From positions 1 to 49,929 of the forward strand of contig JAJTHV010000097.1 in assembly GCA_021300095.1 (NCBI GenBank): a DNA stretch of 49,929 nucleotides. The letters run 5' to 3'. Positions 17,474-27,259 of the stretch are shown here, one piece after another. The translations under genes and the position numbers were made by a program. Every line of letters begins with the position of its first letter. Position 1 is the first letter of the stretch. Under the pieces are notes generated by a model. That model was not told where the DNA came from. It saw nothing but the letters and a program-made list of their open reading frames with translations, and ran no database searches. The stretch is from Flammeovirgaceae bacterium. GTDB taxonomy: Bacteria > Bacteroidota > Bacteroidia > Cytophagales > Cyclobacteriaceae.

Positions 17474-18436
17474 TTATTTTGATACTCGCTCCAACCCCTC
17501 CTTCGCTTCCTTCAAATTGTTGTCCATTTTCAAAGCTGTCTCAAATAATTTCTTTGCCTCGGCTTTACTGCCTTTCTTTTCTTTGATTTGCGCCAATCGC
17601 ATATTTGCTCCCGCATGTGAAGGCTCGTTTTGTTTAGGCGTGTAGGTGAGGTATTTTTTCAAATATTCTTCTCCTCGATCTAATTTTTGTCCACTCATTG
17701 CGCTTGTCTTTCCAAATTGATATAAGGCCAAGTAATCCTCCGGGTTCTTTTTGATTGCCTCTTCAAATAGTCCAAATGCTTTGTCAAATTGTTTCTGGCC
17801 TAAGTAAAAATTGGCCAATGCCGAAACGTATGTCGGATCCGCTTTGCTCATTTCCACAAACTCTTTTTCTGCTTCCGCCACTTTCTTTTCGTGCAAATAC
17901 ACATTGCCCATCTGTCGATGACCTTCTGCCGGTTTTAACTTAATGATCTGTGCGGCCACCTCTTTTGCTTTGTCTACGCTACCACCCATAAAACCGGGCG
18001 CTTGCAAATAATATTGAATGAGCGATGTACGGGCATCCAGATTTTTTGCATCTAAAGCGATCGCATTCTCCCATGCCTTTTTCATTTTGGGCGCCAACAT
18101 CCCTTGTTTAATAACATTTGAATTCTGGGCAATGGTGCCGTAGGTATTGCCGAGCCAATTATGATAGTCGGCCACTTTGTCGTTGGCTTCTACAGCTTCC
18201 TCAAAATAATCAGAAGCATCATCGTAGTTTTTTTCATCGAAAGCTACCCTGCCCAAGTAATACTGAGCAGCAGCATAATCTGCATCCTTCTCGCCCACGG
18301 TATTCAATAACTTTTTTACCTGTTCTGGTTTATTTTGTTCATAAAAGTTCTTAGCCTGTTCAAGTTTAGATTGGGCAAAACTGTTGCCCGCTGATACGAG
18401 CAAAAAAACAGCGATTAATTGAAAAACTTGTTTCAT
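17474..18436 (-). CDS. Secreted tetratricopeptide repeat protein
   Basis: The start at 18436 gives the leader MKQVFQLIAVFLLVSAGNSF with AQ; six codons upstream are possible but less likely. The 320-residue protein is almost entirely TPRs, for example AAQYYLGRVAFDEKNYDDAS, HRQMGNVYLHEKKVAEAEKE, YVSALANFYLGQKQFDKAFG and MRLAQIKEKKGSKAEAKKLF. Such proteins serve as protein-interaction scaffolds in the periplasm. No partner can be named from the neighbours, which are an amidase remnant and a divergent PhoD-type phosphatase. It is encoded alone. Confidence 0.85.
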   Translation of the reverse strand: MKQVFQLIAVFLLVSAGNSFAQSKLEQAKNFYEQNKPEQVKKLLNTVGEKDADYAAAQYYLGRVAFDEKNYDDASDYFEEAVEANDKVADYHNWLGNTYGTIAQNSNVIKQGMLAPKMKKAWENAIALDAKNLDARTSLIQYYLQAPGFMGGSVDKAKEVAAQIIKLKPAEGHRQMGNVYLHEKKVAEAEKEFVEMSKADPTYVSALANFYLGQKQFDKAFGLFEEAIKKNPEDYLALYQFGKTSAMSGQKLDRGEEYLKKYLTYTPKQNEPSHAGANMRLAQIKEKKGSKAEAKKLFETALKMDNNLKEAKEGLERVSK

Positions 18437-18585
18437 AGTAAATGGATTTGTCATAAAGACTGAAATTTAAGGTAAATGGTTGTTCCAGCCTTCATAAATC
18501 TTGCTCATTTGTTTTAGTCGAACGATAACATGTTGGTTTTAATTGATTGATTGATTGTTGTTAGCTTGCCAATAAATACCCGATC

Positions 18586-20118
18586 ATGACAAAATACATA
18601 ATTACTCTGGTAGGTGTACTCCTTGTTGGTTGTTACACCAAAAAGGATTCTTCTCTCCCTCCCTTTAAACAAGCCGTTTCTATTCATTTTGATGAATCGC
18701 TGAAACCCTTCTATCATGGTGTAGCCTCCGGTGATCCATTACCCGATCGTGTTATCATTTGGACGCGTGTTACACCGGATGATTCGGTGAGTGCCGTGCC
18801 GGTAAAGTGGGAAGTGGCCGAAGATGAAAACTTCTCCTCTGTCTATCAGTCTGATACAACCTCTGCATCGGCTTTACGCGATTATACGGTGAAGGTAGAT
18901 GTGGATGCTTTGAAACCCGATCATGTATATTACTATCGCTTTACAGCTTTGGGCAAAACTTCCATTGTAGGAAGAACAAAAACCGCACCAGTGGCCGCTA
19001 AAGACAGCTTGAAGTTTGCCATTGCCAGTTGCGCCAATTGGGAGTTTGGCTATTTTTCTGCATATGATAAGATCGCTGACCAACCCACCTTAGATGCCGT
19101 ACTTCACTTGGGCGATTATATTTATGAATATGGAATAGGTCGCTATGGTGATACCACCTTAGGTCGTATCAATATTCCGCCACACGAAATCGTAAGCTTG
19201 CAAGATTATCGCACACGCTACTCGCTCTACCGATTGGATAAAGGCCTGCGCAGAGTACATCAGCTCCATCCATTCATTGCCATTTGGGATGATCATGAAA
19301 TTGCCAACAACTCCACCGTAACCGGAGCACAAAATCATCAGCCCGAAGAAGGCGACTATGAAAAAAGAAAAGCTGCCGCCAAACAAACTTATTATGAATG
19401 GATGCCCATTCGCGAAAGCAAAGAATTATACAGATCATTTTCATTTGGCCCTCTCGCTGATGTGATTATGTTGGATGAACGGTTGGCCGGTCGCGATCCG
19501 GAAATTACAGACATTAACAATCCATCGTTGAAAAGCAATGAACGCTCGATGTTGGGAACAACTCAATTGAAGTGGTTTGAAAACACCCTGCAATCATCCA
19601 GGGCTACCTGGAAAGTGATCGGCAATCAGGTGATTTTCTCTGATGTATTTATCAAAGATATCTATCCTAAACTGGAGCGCAATCTCGACTCGTGGGATGG
19701 CTTTCCATCCGAAAAGAAAAAGCTAGTAGATTTTATACGGGCCAATAAAATTCAAGATATCATTATCACTTCTGGTGATACCCATGCTTCATGGGCTTTT
19801 GAAGCGGCTGTTGATATCACAAAAAATTATGAGCCTTTCGCAGTTGAGTTTGGTGTCACCAGTATTTCATCCGGCAATTTAGATGAGCGCAAGTCGGCTG
19901 ATACGGTAAAGATTATGGAGCAAGCTTTGTTGAAGCGCAATCCACATATCAAATACAACAATCACCGCGATCATGGTTATTTGCTACTTACCCTCTATCC
20001 TACTCAAACCAAAGCCGAGTGGTATTTTATGGAGACGCTGAAGCAGCCTGTATCAAACCAAATTCTCGGAAAAAAATTTATCGTAACAAAAGGTAGTAAC
20101 CGTTTGAAAGAGCAGTAA
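18586..20118 (+). CDS. PhoD-type alkaline phosphatase/phosphodiesterase lipoprotein
   Basis: The N-terminus MTKYIITLVGVLLVGCYTKK has a lipobox (LVGC), so the 510-residue enzyme should be membrane-anchored and outside the cytoplasm. The small N-terminal PhoD domain shows FYHGVASGDPLPDRVIIWTR (from ~residue 44). The metallophosphatase core shows LHLGDYIYEYG (~175), IWDDHE (~233) and SGDTHASW (~396), giving the Asp, His and Asn-type metal ligands of the family. PhoD-like enzymes release phosphate from mono- and diesters using Ca/Fe centres. No phosphate regulon site or transport genes are seen nearby. The next gene converges with a 3-bp gap. Confidence 0.92.
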   Translation: MTKYIITLVGVLLVGCYTKKDSSLPPFKQAVSIHFDESLKPFYHGVASGDPLPDRVIIWTRVTPDDSVSAVPVKWEVAEDENFSSVYQSDTTSASALRDYTVKVDVDALKPDHVYYYRFTALGKTSIVGRTKTAPVAAKDSLKFAIASCANWEFGYFSAYDKIADQPTLDAVLHLGDYIYEYGIGRYGDTTLGRINIPPHEIVSLQDYRTRYSLYRLDKGLRRVHQLHPFIAIWDDHEIANNSTVTGAQNHQPEEGDYEKRKAAAKQTYYEWMPIRESKELYRSFSFGPLADVIMLDERLAGRDPEITDINNPSLKSNERSMLGTTQLKWFENTLQSSRATWKVIGNQVIFSDVFIKDIYPKLERNLDSWDGFPSEKKKLVDFIRANKIQDIIITSGDTHASWAFEAAVDITKNYEPFAVEFGVTSISSGNLDERKSADTVKIMEQALLKRNPHIKYNNHRDHGYLLLTLYPTQTKAEWYFMETLKQPVSNQILGKKFIVTKGSNRLKEQ

Positions 20119-20121
20119 GAA

Positions 20122-22281
20122 CTACTGCTTTTCAAACACTACTTGCAGGTTGGTAAACTCGTAGGCGGCTTGAACAAAGTCCACCAGCAGTTTCCAGTCT
20201 TCTTTTTTTACATAATTAGTTTTGTAGATTTTTGATGATTGAATAATAAGTTGATCTCCTTCAATAGTAGCGCTGCTATTGAATAGCCCATATTGGTTTT
20301 CAACTTTCGTGTTCAGTTTCTCCATACCTGTCACTTTATATCCAGCTGGTATCTTAATTTTTACTACATACTCAAGGTCACGGGCAGAAGGCAGATATAC
20401 ATTATATTTTCGCTCCTTCTCTTCTTCGGCTATGTTCACCTGACTTTCAATTAGCTTTCCTACACTAACCAGATAATTGGGACCGGCTCGCTTGGTTAAA
20501 CTTTTCAAAGTAAAGTTGTAGTCAAAAATAAACTCGGGCTTATCGTGCCAGCGACCGAGCTGCACCACGGTGGGCTCACTGATATCTTCCATGGGCAAGT
20601 CAAATTCTCCTTCCATCGCTTCTTTCAAGCGTGTTTTAAATTTCTCCGGACGAGCCGCTAAAAATTCGCTACGTTTTTTTCCAAATTTCTTCTCAAAATT
20701 TTTTGCTTCCTTATTCTCAAACTTGACCCGTTCTTCTTCTTTATAACTATAAAAATCCGTAAGAATGTTTTGGTAATATATTCGGCTTACACCGGTAGCG
20801 AGCTTTCGAGCTTGTACGCTGGCTACACCTTCACTCAGATCAGTAAAATCTAAAGAGTAAGTTGTTACTAATCGGTTAACTTTTGCTTCAACAACCGGTA
20901 TCGATATTTTTTGCAAATACCAATTCGATGGATTGGTGGTGCCTAATCCGGAATACACTGTTTCCCCCTGCAAGTCGGTATCAATCTCTCCAATAATAGA
21001 GTTTGCGTCAAAACGTCCTACATAAAATGGTTTGGGTGTATTCACTTTTAGCATGAATGACATCTCATTTTCAAAAATCAAATCACTGAGCGGTGAAACT
21101 TCCCGTGGGATTCCAATTATAAATTCGTGCGGAATGTCTTTAGATTTATAATAATTCGAAAGAAGAATCAGGTTGCGATTGACTCCGGAAGAAAGTTCGT
21201 ATCCATTCAATACGCGTTCCTCCGCATTATCGGCAAATTCATAATTGCGTAACGCATAGTATGCTTCGCGTGCAATAATGTCAGTATCTTTTACGCCCTT
21301 GAATTTTTTATTCAAATGATTTTTGATGTGTGATAATGATAACGAGCCGAAGGATGTAATGTAATTGTAATAATATGAAACCAGGTCCTTCACTTCCTTG
21401 GTATCCACTTTCGATTTTAAAATTCCGGGTTCTCCAATGAAAAAAGGAAGTTGACCTGCCATCATAGCCGATGCATACGTCACCTTAAATTTAATTGTGG
21501 GCAATTCCCGATAAGGAAAAAACCAACGTAAATCTTTTACGCTTTCTCGGTCTTTATCTTCCAAGTAATAAAAGCTTCGGTCGTCTTCGCCCTGCGTTAA
21601 TTTAAATCCGGGAGCGCCATTAAGCGATTTGAGATTGATGTAACATCTTCTCAAAACCTCAAAGGAAATTTTCTGCTTTACAATCGGATATTCTGAATGC
21701 AGTTGAAATAGCACCGGATCAAATGCATAATACTTAGCTCCCATCAACGAAATATTCTCTTCTTTTACAATGTAGTAATCCAAGATATCGCCAACCACTA
21801 AATTTGGAATCGCCAGTTTATACGACTCCTGCTGCATGCCATTGTAAGTTTCTTTTTCCTTTACAGCCTCAGACATCGGCACTTCAACCTGCGACCCGTC
21901 TTGCTTAACAATTTTGAATCCCGCATATGAATTCAACCGGTTGGAACCCATGGGAGAACCACCCTGAAGTGTAAACTGCGCATATTCTTCAATCGCTTTT
22001 GAGGATAATAATTTAACACGAACATGTGTAAAGCGATCGTAATTTAAATTGGATATGATGGCATCTTTTCGATAATACAACACATTCGATTTAGCAAGAA
22101 TAACGGCTTGCTCCTCTTTCCACTTATCCGGAATTTGCGTTACCTGAAAATCCTTATCCGTATTGGCCCACATTAATGCCTTCACTTCCTCTGCACGCTT
22201 TTTGTTGGAGTTGATACCCTGTGCCCAAGTGCTTCCTACCAATAGAATGCATGCACCAATCCATAGACTATATTTTTTCAT
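20122..22281 (-). CDS. DUF3857 protein with transglutaminase-like domain lacking the Cys
   Basis: The 719-residue protein has the leader MKKYSLWIGACILLVGSTWAQ. A DUF3857-type N-terminal half follows (VRVKLLSSKAIEEYAQF, GFKIVKQDGSQVEVP, LVVGDILDYYIVKEE). The transglutaminase-like region near residue 365 reads SSGVNRNLILLSNYYKSKDI where active members have a Cys-containing GDC motif, so the nucleophile appears to be lost. A beta-rich C-terminal part ends SSKIYKTNYVKKEDWKLLVD. The downstream-start spacing to the upstream partner (5 bp) shows an operon with the 22287-24221 gene, which keeps the triad. I infer a non-catalytic partner or binding role in the periplasm; the process is not known. Confidence 0.85.
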   Translation of the reverse strand: MKKYSLWIGACILLVGSTWAQGINSNKKRAEEVKALMWANTDKDFQVTQIPDKWKEEQAVILAKSNVLYYRKDAIISNLNYDRFTHVRVKLLSSKAIEEYAQFTLQGGSPMGSNRLNSYAGFKIVKQDGSQVEVPMSEAVKEKETYNGMQQESYKLAIPNLVVGDILDYYIVKEENISLMGAKYYAFDPVLFQLHSEYPIVKQKISFEVLRRCYINLKSLNGAPGFKLTQGEDDRSFYYLEDKDRESVKDLRWFFPYRELPTIKFKVTYASAMMAGQLPFFIGEPGILKSKVDTKEVKDLVSYYYNYITSFGSLSLSHIKNHLNKKFKGVKDTDIIAREAYYALRNYEFADNAEERVLNGYELSSGVNRNLILLSNYYKSKDIPHEFIIGIPREVSPLSDLIFENEMSFMLKVNTPKPFYVGRFDANSIIGEIDTDLQGETVYSGLGTTNPSNWYLQKISIPVVEAKVNRLVTTYSLDFTDLSEGVASVQARKLATGVSRIYYQNILTDFYSYKEEERVKFENKEAKNFEKKFGKKRSEFLAARPEKFKTRLKEAMEGEFDLPMEDISEPTVVQLGRWHDKPEFIFDYNFTLKSLTKRAGPNYLVSVGKLIESQVNIAEEEKERKYNVYLPSARDLEYVVKIKIPAGYKVTGMEKLNTKVENQYGLFNSSATIEGDQLIIQSSKIYKTNYVKKEDWKLLVDFVQAAYEFTNLQVVFEKQ

Positions 22282-22286
22282 TGGAT

Positions 22287-24221
22287 TTACTTCTGCTTTA
22301 ATGTGATCTGATTATTATAAAAATTCTTCAGCTCTTGAATGGAGCTATTCCACTTTTCAAATTCGGTCGTGGGCAATGTGTTTTTCAAGATTTTTATCTG
22401 GCGGGTATAAACAATCTTGTTCCCTACCTGCTGATAGCGCATATCGAATTCATAGTAAGGGCTTTTAATAGCCAATGGCTCCGGCAAATAGCTTAGTTGA
22501 TAACCATCCGGAATGGTCAACTCCATTTTTACTTTTTTGTTGGACCTTGAACGGAACATGTACGGAACTTTGCGATCTTTCTTTACCTGTGCACTCGCAA
22601 AATCGTCTTCGAAGTCTAAATCAACGTATAGCTCCTGGTTGTTTTTGTAGAGTTGATTTTTAAGTGCAGCTTCACAGCGAATCATCATCACGGTGTCGCG
22701 CTTTAAACCCATCACCTGCGGTTTCTCGAATTCATCAGGGCTTGCTTTACCTGATAAATAACGTTTCATAAAATTAATTCGGTCGTCTGTCTTGAGTGTA
22801 TTCCAGTAATACAACATGTTTTTTTTGGTCTCTCCATTCAGAGCCGTGGTGCCTGTTCCTTTCAACACATTGTCGGTAATTGAAAACTGCCAAGTGGCAT
22901 CTTCCAAATACAAATCAATGGGTTCTTCAGGCACTTTACTTAACACAAAATCTCTTCCGTTTTCAATTAAAATCTCTTTGCCTTGAATGCGTTCTGCATG
23001 TTCTCCCATAGCGTTCTGCTTTTCGGTGGCATCTAAAATCAACTGCTTGTCCTTCAACATCACTGTGCAAATCATATGGTTATCTACCGCCAGCGTTGGT
23101 AAATTGTAAGTGTAAGGAATTTTGCTGGTACCGATCCAAGTCAGGCGTGCATCATACCCGGCAATGGTAAGCATTGCTTTAGTAAGGTTGGCCATTCCCT
23201 TACAGTCGCCATAGCGTTTATAAAATACCTCGCTGGCATCTTCCGGCTTAAAGGCAGCAATGCCATCTTCAAAAGCAATGTATTTGATATTGTCTTGCAC
23301 CCAATAGTATATAGCACGAATCTTCTCTTCATCGGTTTTCAAATTTTTGGTAAGGTCTACTACCATGGGCTTGATGGCATCATAGTTGGTGTTGAGTTGA
23401 GCTGTTAATGAAGCATACCATTTGTAGAGGTCTTGCGTAGATGAAAGTACTGGTACCCTTACCTTTTGAGGTGATTGATACGATTTACACAACACAAGTA
23501 GGTGCGGAATGAAATGCAGATAGCCAGGCTGATTGTCTTCTTTTGGCATCGCTTCGAAATTTTGAATGGTGAAGGTGTATACTTTTCCATTCGCAGAAGG
23601 CGTAACTTCTTTATCTATTTTATAATTCGCAAAATTGCGTTCAATTAACTCCAACTCTACACCATCTGGCACAATGAAGTTTACTTCTCGCCATTTGCTG
23701 GGCGAGTCTTCATGAAAAAATACTTGCGTTACGTATTTGGGATCTTTATATAAGATGCTAGACTCGTAATTGACTACCTGCCCAACCTGACTAAGCTGCG
23801 TACGATATACACACATCTGACCATCCGAATAAAAAATATCTTCACTAACAGAACTTCCGCAGTATTTATCGTGAAGTTGATTTCGGTCTTTATCTGTTTT
23901 AAGCGAATAGCTCTCAATGGCCACATGGTTATTTGAAAAATTCCGTAAGAGCAGCGTGGCATTCAGCTTGAGTGCGATGTATTGGTTTTTGTTTTTTTCA
24001 CGCGCTTGTAAAGAACCATACTGATTAATAAAATATTCATACGTTGTTACGCACTTCACCGCAGCAACATCGGCCTTATCAAAAACCTTTTTTAACGCAG
24101 CAGCCTCAATAGCAGCCGCTTCGCTGATCTTCTGTGCCTGAGTATGGGGTGCAACCAACAGAAATACCAAAAGCGCTCGTATTACCGTTATAGAATAGCT
24201 GGAGTAAATAAGATTATGCAT
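22287..24221 (-). CDS. DUF3857-type protein with intact transglutaminase-like triad
   Basis: The start at 24221 gives the N-terminus MHNLIYSSYSITVIRALLVF, a hydrophobic leader ending APHTQAQ; a longer frame to 24278 would place this leader internally. Of 644 residues, the first ~290 form the beta-rich DUF3857-like part. A transglutaminase core follows: YYWVQDNIKYIAFEDG, FYKRYGDCKGMANLTKAML with Cys near 337, DNHMICTVML with His and LILDAT with Asp, so a Cys-His-Asp triad is visible. Family members are predicted periplasmic cysteine hydrolases or crosslinkers, but the substrate is unknown. It is the first gene of a two-gene operon with the triad-less paralogue at 20122-22281. Confidence 0.87.
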   Translation of the reverse strand: MHNLIYSSYSITVIRALLVFLLVAPHTQAQKISEAAAIEAAALKKVFDKADVAAVKCVTTYEYFINQYGSLQAREKNKNQYIALKLNATLLLRNFSNNHVAIESYSLKTDKDRNQLHDKYCGSSVSEDIFYSDGQMCVYRTQLSQVGQVVNYESSILYKDPKYVTQVFFHEDSPSKWREVNFIVPDGVELELIERNFANYKIDKEVTPSANGKVYTFTIQNFEAMPKEDNQPGYLHFIPHLLVLCKSYQSPQKVRVPVLSSTQDLYKWYASLTAQLNTNYDAIKPMVVDLTKNLKTDEEKIRAIYYWVQDNIKYIAFEDGIAAFKPEDASEVFYKRYGDCKGMANLTKAMLTIAGYDARLTWIGTSKIPYTYNLPTLAVDNHMICTVMLKDKQLILDATEKQNAMGEHAERIQGKEILIENGRDFVLSKVPEEPIDLYLEDATWQFSITDNVLKGTGTTALNGETKKNMLYYWNTLKTDDRINFMKRYLSGKASPDEFEKPQVMGLKRDTVMMIRCEAALKNQLYKNNQELYVDLDFEDDFASAQVKKDRKVPYMFRSRSNKKVKMELTIPDGYQLSYLPEPLAIKSPYYEFDMRYQQVGNKIVYTRQIKILKNTLPTTEFEKWNSSIQELKNFYNNQITLKQK

Positions 24222-24244
24222 CTGCTCGGAATCGTGTAGGAAAT

Positions 24245-24252
24245 CAAAGATA
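24245..24252 (-). promoter_or_regulatory. Candidate -7 promoter box of the DUF3857 operon
   Basis: Read on the minus strand the box is TATCTTTG, an exact match to TAnnTTTG, 24 bp before the ATG at 24221. This also supports that start over the longer upstream frame. A TTTG upstream lies at a non-standard distance. Confidence 0.4.
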
Positions 24253-24314
24253 ACCAGCAACTTTAAATTCCACCCCATTCAAATTCATTAAATTTAACCC
24301 ATTAATCCACAAGC

Positions 24315-24857
24315 ATGAAAGCACGCCTTACACTTCTCTTTATAATAGTCATACTTTCAACCGGCCATGCTCAGGTCATTGGAAGTACGTTTCCCGAAAT
24401 GAAAACAGAAACGGTAAATGATAAACCCGTTGTTTTACCTCAAGATACCAAAGGCAAATACACATTGCTGGGTCTCGCTTATTCTAAGAAATCCGAAGAA
24501 GAGTTAAACAGTTGGTTCAATCCCATCTTCAGCAAATTCATTCGCAAGCAAGAAGGCATGATGGCCAGTTTTGCCTACGATGTAAATGTCTATTTTGTGC
24601 CCATGTTTACAGGCGTGAATGCCGCAGCCACCGGCACGGCTAAAAAGAAGGCATTAAAAAATACGGACCCACAATTGCTTCCGTACATTCTTTTCTATCG
24701 TGGTGAATTAAAAAAATACAAAGAAGCGCTCGATTTTGAAAAACGTGATATCCCTTACTTCTTTGTATTAGATCCGGAAGGAAAAATTGTGTATGCCACT
24801 TCAGGTGCTTTCAGCGAAGCCAAATTGGATGCCTTGGAGGAAGCAATTCAAGATTAA
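24315..24857 (+). CDS. Secreted protein with probable thioredoxin-like fold
   Basis: The 180-residue product starts MKARLTLLFIIVILSTGHAQ (signal peptide) followed by VIGSTFPEMKTETVNDKPVV, as in TlpA/AhpC-like proteins. The segment KGKYTLLGLAYSKKSEEELN takes the place of the first beta-alpha unit of the fold but has no CxxC, so a disulfide exchange role is unlikely. DIPYFFVLDPEGKIVYATSG near the C-terminus is the typical strand-turn-strand of thioredoxin-like proteins. Length fits. I infer a redox-inactive thioredoxin-like protein; similar proteins have been compared with the mitochondrial ATP10 family. It lies 37 bp upstream of the dehydratase gene on the same strand. Confidence 0.68.
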   Translation: MKARLTLLFIIVILSTGHAQVIGSTFPEMKTETVNDKPVVLPQDTKGKYTLLGLAYSKKSEEELNSWFNPIFSKFIRKQEGMMASFAYDVNVYFVPMFTGVNAAATGTAKKKALKNTDPQLLPYILFYRGELKKYKEALDFEKRDIPYFFVLDPEGKIVYATSGAFSEAKLDALEEAIQD

Positions 24858-24894
24858 TTTTTAACGGCACTTAAATCTCACTTTACATACTACC

Positions 24895-25848
24895 ATGCAC
24901 CCAATCACCAAAGAGAGTATCATCGAAGCACACGAACGAATCAAACCCTACATACATCAAACACCCGTACTTACCAGCGAAAGTATCGATGAACTCGCAG
25001 GTTGTCGGATTTTTTTTAAATGCGAAAATTTTCAGAAAGTAGGTGCCTTCAAAGCAAGGGGTGCCATGAATGCAGCAATGTCTTTGTCGGAAGTGGAACG
25101 CACGAAAGGATTGGCCACACACTCTTCGGGCAATCATGCGCAGGCTTTAGCACGCGCAGCCAAAATCTTGGGAACGAAGTCATACATCGTAATGCCGCGC
25201 ACTGCTCCTGAAATTAAAAAGCGTGGCGTGCGCGCCTATGGTGGCGAAATCTTTGAATGCGAGCCTACCCTGCAAGCCCGTGAAGCAACCTTGGCCGAAG
25301 TAATTGCAAAAACAGGCGCTACTGAAATTCATCCGTTCAACAATTACAAAGTAATCGAAGGACAAGCAACCGCTACAAAAGAGTTAATTGAAGCCGTGAG
25401 TCCATTGGACTATGTTTTGGCACCAGTAGGCGGTGGTGGTTTGTTAAGTGGCACTGCACTGGCCGCTAGTTTTTTCTCGCCAAAAACAATTGTGATTGGT
25501 ACCGAACCTGCCGGTTCAGACGATGCTTTTCGTTCTTTACAAAGCGGTAAAATCGAAGAAGCTCAATCCAACACGATTGCCGATGGGCTTCTCACCAAAT
25601 TAGGCGACAAAACGTTTCCGATTATTCAGGACGGAGTAAAAGAAATTATTACGGTAACAGACGAAGAGATCATTGCCGCCATGCGACTTATCTGGGAGCG
25701 ATTAAAAATCATTGTGGAAAGCTCTTGCGCAGTTCCGTTTGCAGCGGTACTCAAGAGCAAACAAAAATTTCTAGGCAAGCGGGTGGGCATTATCCTTTCC
25801 GGAGGAAACGTGGATTTAGAAAAAGTGGGTAAATGGTTTGCTAATTGA
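24895..25848 (+). CDS. PLP-dependent threonine/serine dehydratase (ammonia-lyase) family enzyme
   Basis: The 317-residue fold type II PLP enzyme shows the Schiff-base lysine in FQKVGAFKARGAMNA (K53), the substrate loop HSSGNHAQALA, the phosphate-binding GGGGLLSGTALA, and a terminal VGIILSGGNVDL. The length is that of the short catabolic group (threonine/serine dehydratase, serine racemase, threo-3-hydroxyaspartate dehydratase), with no C-terminal ACT-like regulatory domain as in biosynthetic IlvA. The reaction is deamination of a beta-hydroxy amino acid to the 2-oxo acid, or racemisation of serine. The exact substrate cannot be read from sequence. It is cytoplasmic. Its 3' end overlaps the convergent rhodanese gene by 8 bp. 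Confidence 0.88.
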   Translation: MHPITKESIIEAHERIKPYIHQTPVLTSESIDELAGCRIFFKCENFQKVGAFKARGAMNAAMSLSEVERTKGLATHSSGNHAQALARAAKILGTKSYIVMPRTAPEIKKRGVRAYGGEIFECEPTLQAREATLAEVIAKTGATEIHPFNNYKVIEGQATATKELIEAVSPLDYVLAPVGGGGLLSGTALAASFFSPKTIVIGTEPAGSDDAFRSLQSGKIEEAQSNTIADGLLTKLGDKTFPIIQDGVKEIITVTDEEIIAAMRLIWERLKIIVESSCAVPFAAVLKSKQKFLGKRVGIILSGGNVDLEKVGKWFAN

Positions 25849-26203
25849 CCGGCTTGCCGGCTGCTTTCCAATTCTTAATGCCGCCTTCCAACTCAAAAAC
25901 TTCGTAGCCCTTTTCGCGCAAAATGGCTGCGGCTTTGGCGCTGCGTATGCCGCTGCCACAATAAACAAACAAGGGTTGCTTTGGTAACGAATCTAGCTTC
26001 GTAGCAAAGGCATCATCGTAAACAATGTTTTTTGCTTCTGCGATCTTTCCATTAGCTACCTCTTCTTCGGTGCGCACATCCAACAGAATGGCATTGGTTG
26101 TGTTTTTGTAATTCGATTCAAACGCTGCGGGAGCTAATACTTTTTCGGATGGCGCCTTGCTGCATGCAATTGCCAAAACGGCTATCCATAGTAATTTCTT
26201 CAT
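25841..26203 (-). CDS. Rhodanese-like domain lipoprotein
   Basis: The start at 26203 gives MKKLLWIAVLAIACSKAPSE, a lipoprotein signal with the lipid Cys at residue 14. A single rhodanese domain (~30-120) shows AILLDVRTEEEVANGKI and the active-site loop VYCGSGIRSAKAA with Cys near 81. Single-domain periplasmic rhodaneses move sulfane sulfur or bind sulfur species; the acceptor is unknown. The gene follows the Tat-exported isomerase-like gene by 24 bp on the same strand, suggesting one transcript. Family assignment is secure and the role is open. Confidence 0.9.
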   Translation of the reverse strand: MKKLLWIAVLAIACSKAPSEKVLAPAAFESNYKNTTNAILLDVRTEEEVANGKIAEAKNIVYDDAFATKLDSLPKQPLFVYCGSGIRSAKAAAILREKGYEVFELEGGIKNWKAAGKPVN

Positions 26204-26227
26204 TCGGTTGGCTCTATTAATTCCCAA

Positions 26228-27202
26228 TTAAATTCCACCTAGGCGTTCCAATAATTTTTTGGTAGCACGTATTCCCTCTTCCTCCGAAAGTTTTCCTCCT
26301 TCATACTCAATACCAATATGTCCGGTATAGCCGGCTGCTTTCACAATCGGAAGCATCTTCGTGTAATCTGTTTCCAAACAATTTCCGTTTTCATCAAAGT
26401 CATAGCTCTTGGCACTCACTCCTTTGGCAAACGGCATCATTTCAGTCACACCTTTGTAGCGATCATAGCTATCTACGCACGTGTCATTCTCGCGCTTCAA
26501 ACAGAAATTCCCAAAATCAGGAAGGGTGCCGCAATTGGGAAGGTTCACGCCTGCAATCACTTTGCTAAGCCACTCCCCATTAGAAGAAAAACCACCATGG
26601 TTTTCAACAATTACATTGATATTCGATTGGGATGCAAATTCACTCAAAGCGCGCAGGCCATCCATTCCGGCTTTGGCAACTTCTTCCGCACTTCCCTCTC
26701 CGTAGCAGTTTACCCGAATGGAATGACAGCCTAGGTATTTAGCCGCATCTACCCATTTGTAATGATTTTCAACTGCTTCTTTTCTTTTCTTCGCATCAAT
26801 ATCGGCCATCGCTCCTTCGCCATCACACATAATCAAAACGCTGGTCACTCCGTTGTCATCGCAGCGCTTTTTCAATTCAGCCAGATAAGCTGTGTCTTTC
26901 GCTTTGTCTTTAAAAAATTGATTCACATATTCAACTGCCGAGATGCCAAACTCATTTTTGGCCTTCACCGGAAAGTCGAGGTTATCCATCTTTTTATCGT
27001 AGAGCATACGGTGCAGCGACCACTCGGCTAACGAAATTTTGAAGAACAACTCATTGGATACTGCCGAAGCTACCGAGGTAGTGTCAGATGTAGAATCCTT
27101 GGTTGATTTGGTGGAACATGCTGCGATCCATCCGGCAGTCATTCCGTACGCACCCAGCAAACTCAGGCTTTTTATAAACTCTCTTCGGTTCGTATAATTC
27201 AT
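26228..27202 (-). CDS. Tat-exported sugar phosphate isomerase/epimerase-like TIM barrel protein
   Basis: The N-terminus [20 protein letters not shown] has the twin-arginine motif NRREFIK followed by a hydrophobic stretch ending WIAACS, so it may be a Tat-dependent lipoprotein. The 324-residue product is a xylose isomerase-like AP endonuclease family 2 barrel. It shows [61 protein letters not shown] (Glu/His metal ligands), [10 protein letters not shown] and [16 protein letters not shown] (Glu ligand). Such secreted proteins in Bacteroidota often act in carbohydrate use, but no sugar genes are adjacent. It is the upstream partner of the rhodanese lipoprotein. Confidence 0.88.
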   Translation of the reverse strand: MNYTNRREFIKSLSLLGAYGMTAGWIAACSTKSTKDSTSDTTSVASAVSNELFFKISLAEWSLHRMLYDKKMDNLDFPVKAKNEFGISAVEYVNQFFKDKAKDTAYLAELKKRCDDNGVTSVLIMCDGEGAMADIDAKKRKEAVENHYKWVDAAKYLGCHSIRVNCYGEGSAEEVAKAGMDGLRALSEFASQSNINVIVENHGGFSSNGEWLSKVIAGVNLPNCGTLPDFGNFCLKRENDTCVDSYDRYKGVTEMMPFAKGVSAKSYDFDENGNCLETDYTKMLPIVKAAGYTGHIGIEYEGGKLSEEEGIRATKKLLERLGGI

Positions 27203-27259
27203 ACAAGGTTATTTTGAAAAGAAAGTTAAGAAAGTAAAAGTGAATCGCAACACCTCTCA

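Noticed and set aside
18540-18558. Four tandem ATTG tetranucleotides upstream of the PhoD-type gene
   Set aside because: Could be a slippage tract affecting promoter spacing, but it is short and no promoter elements could be placed around it.
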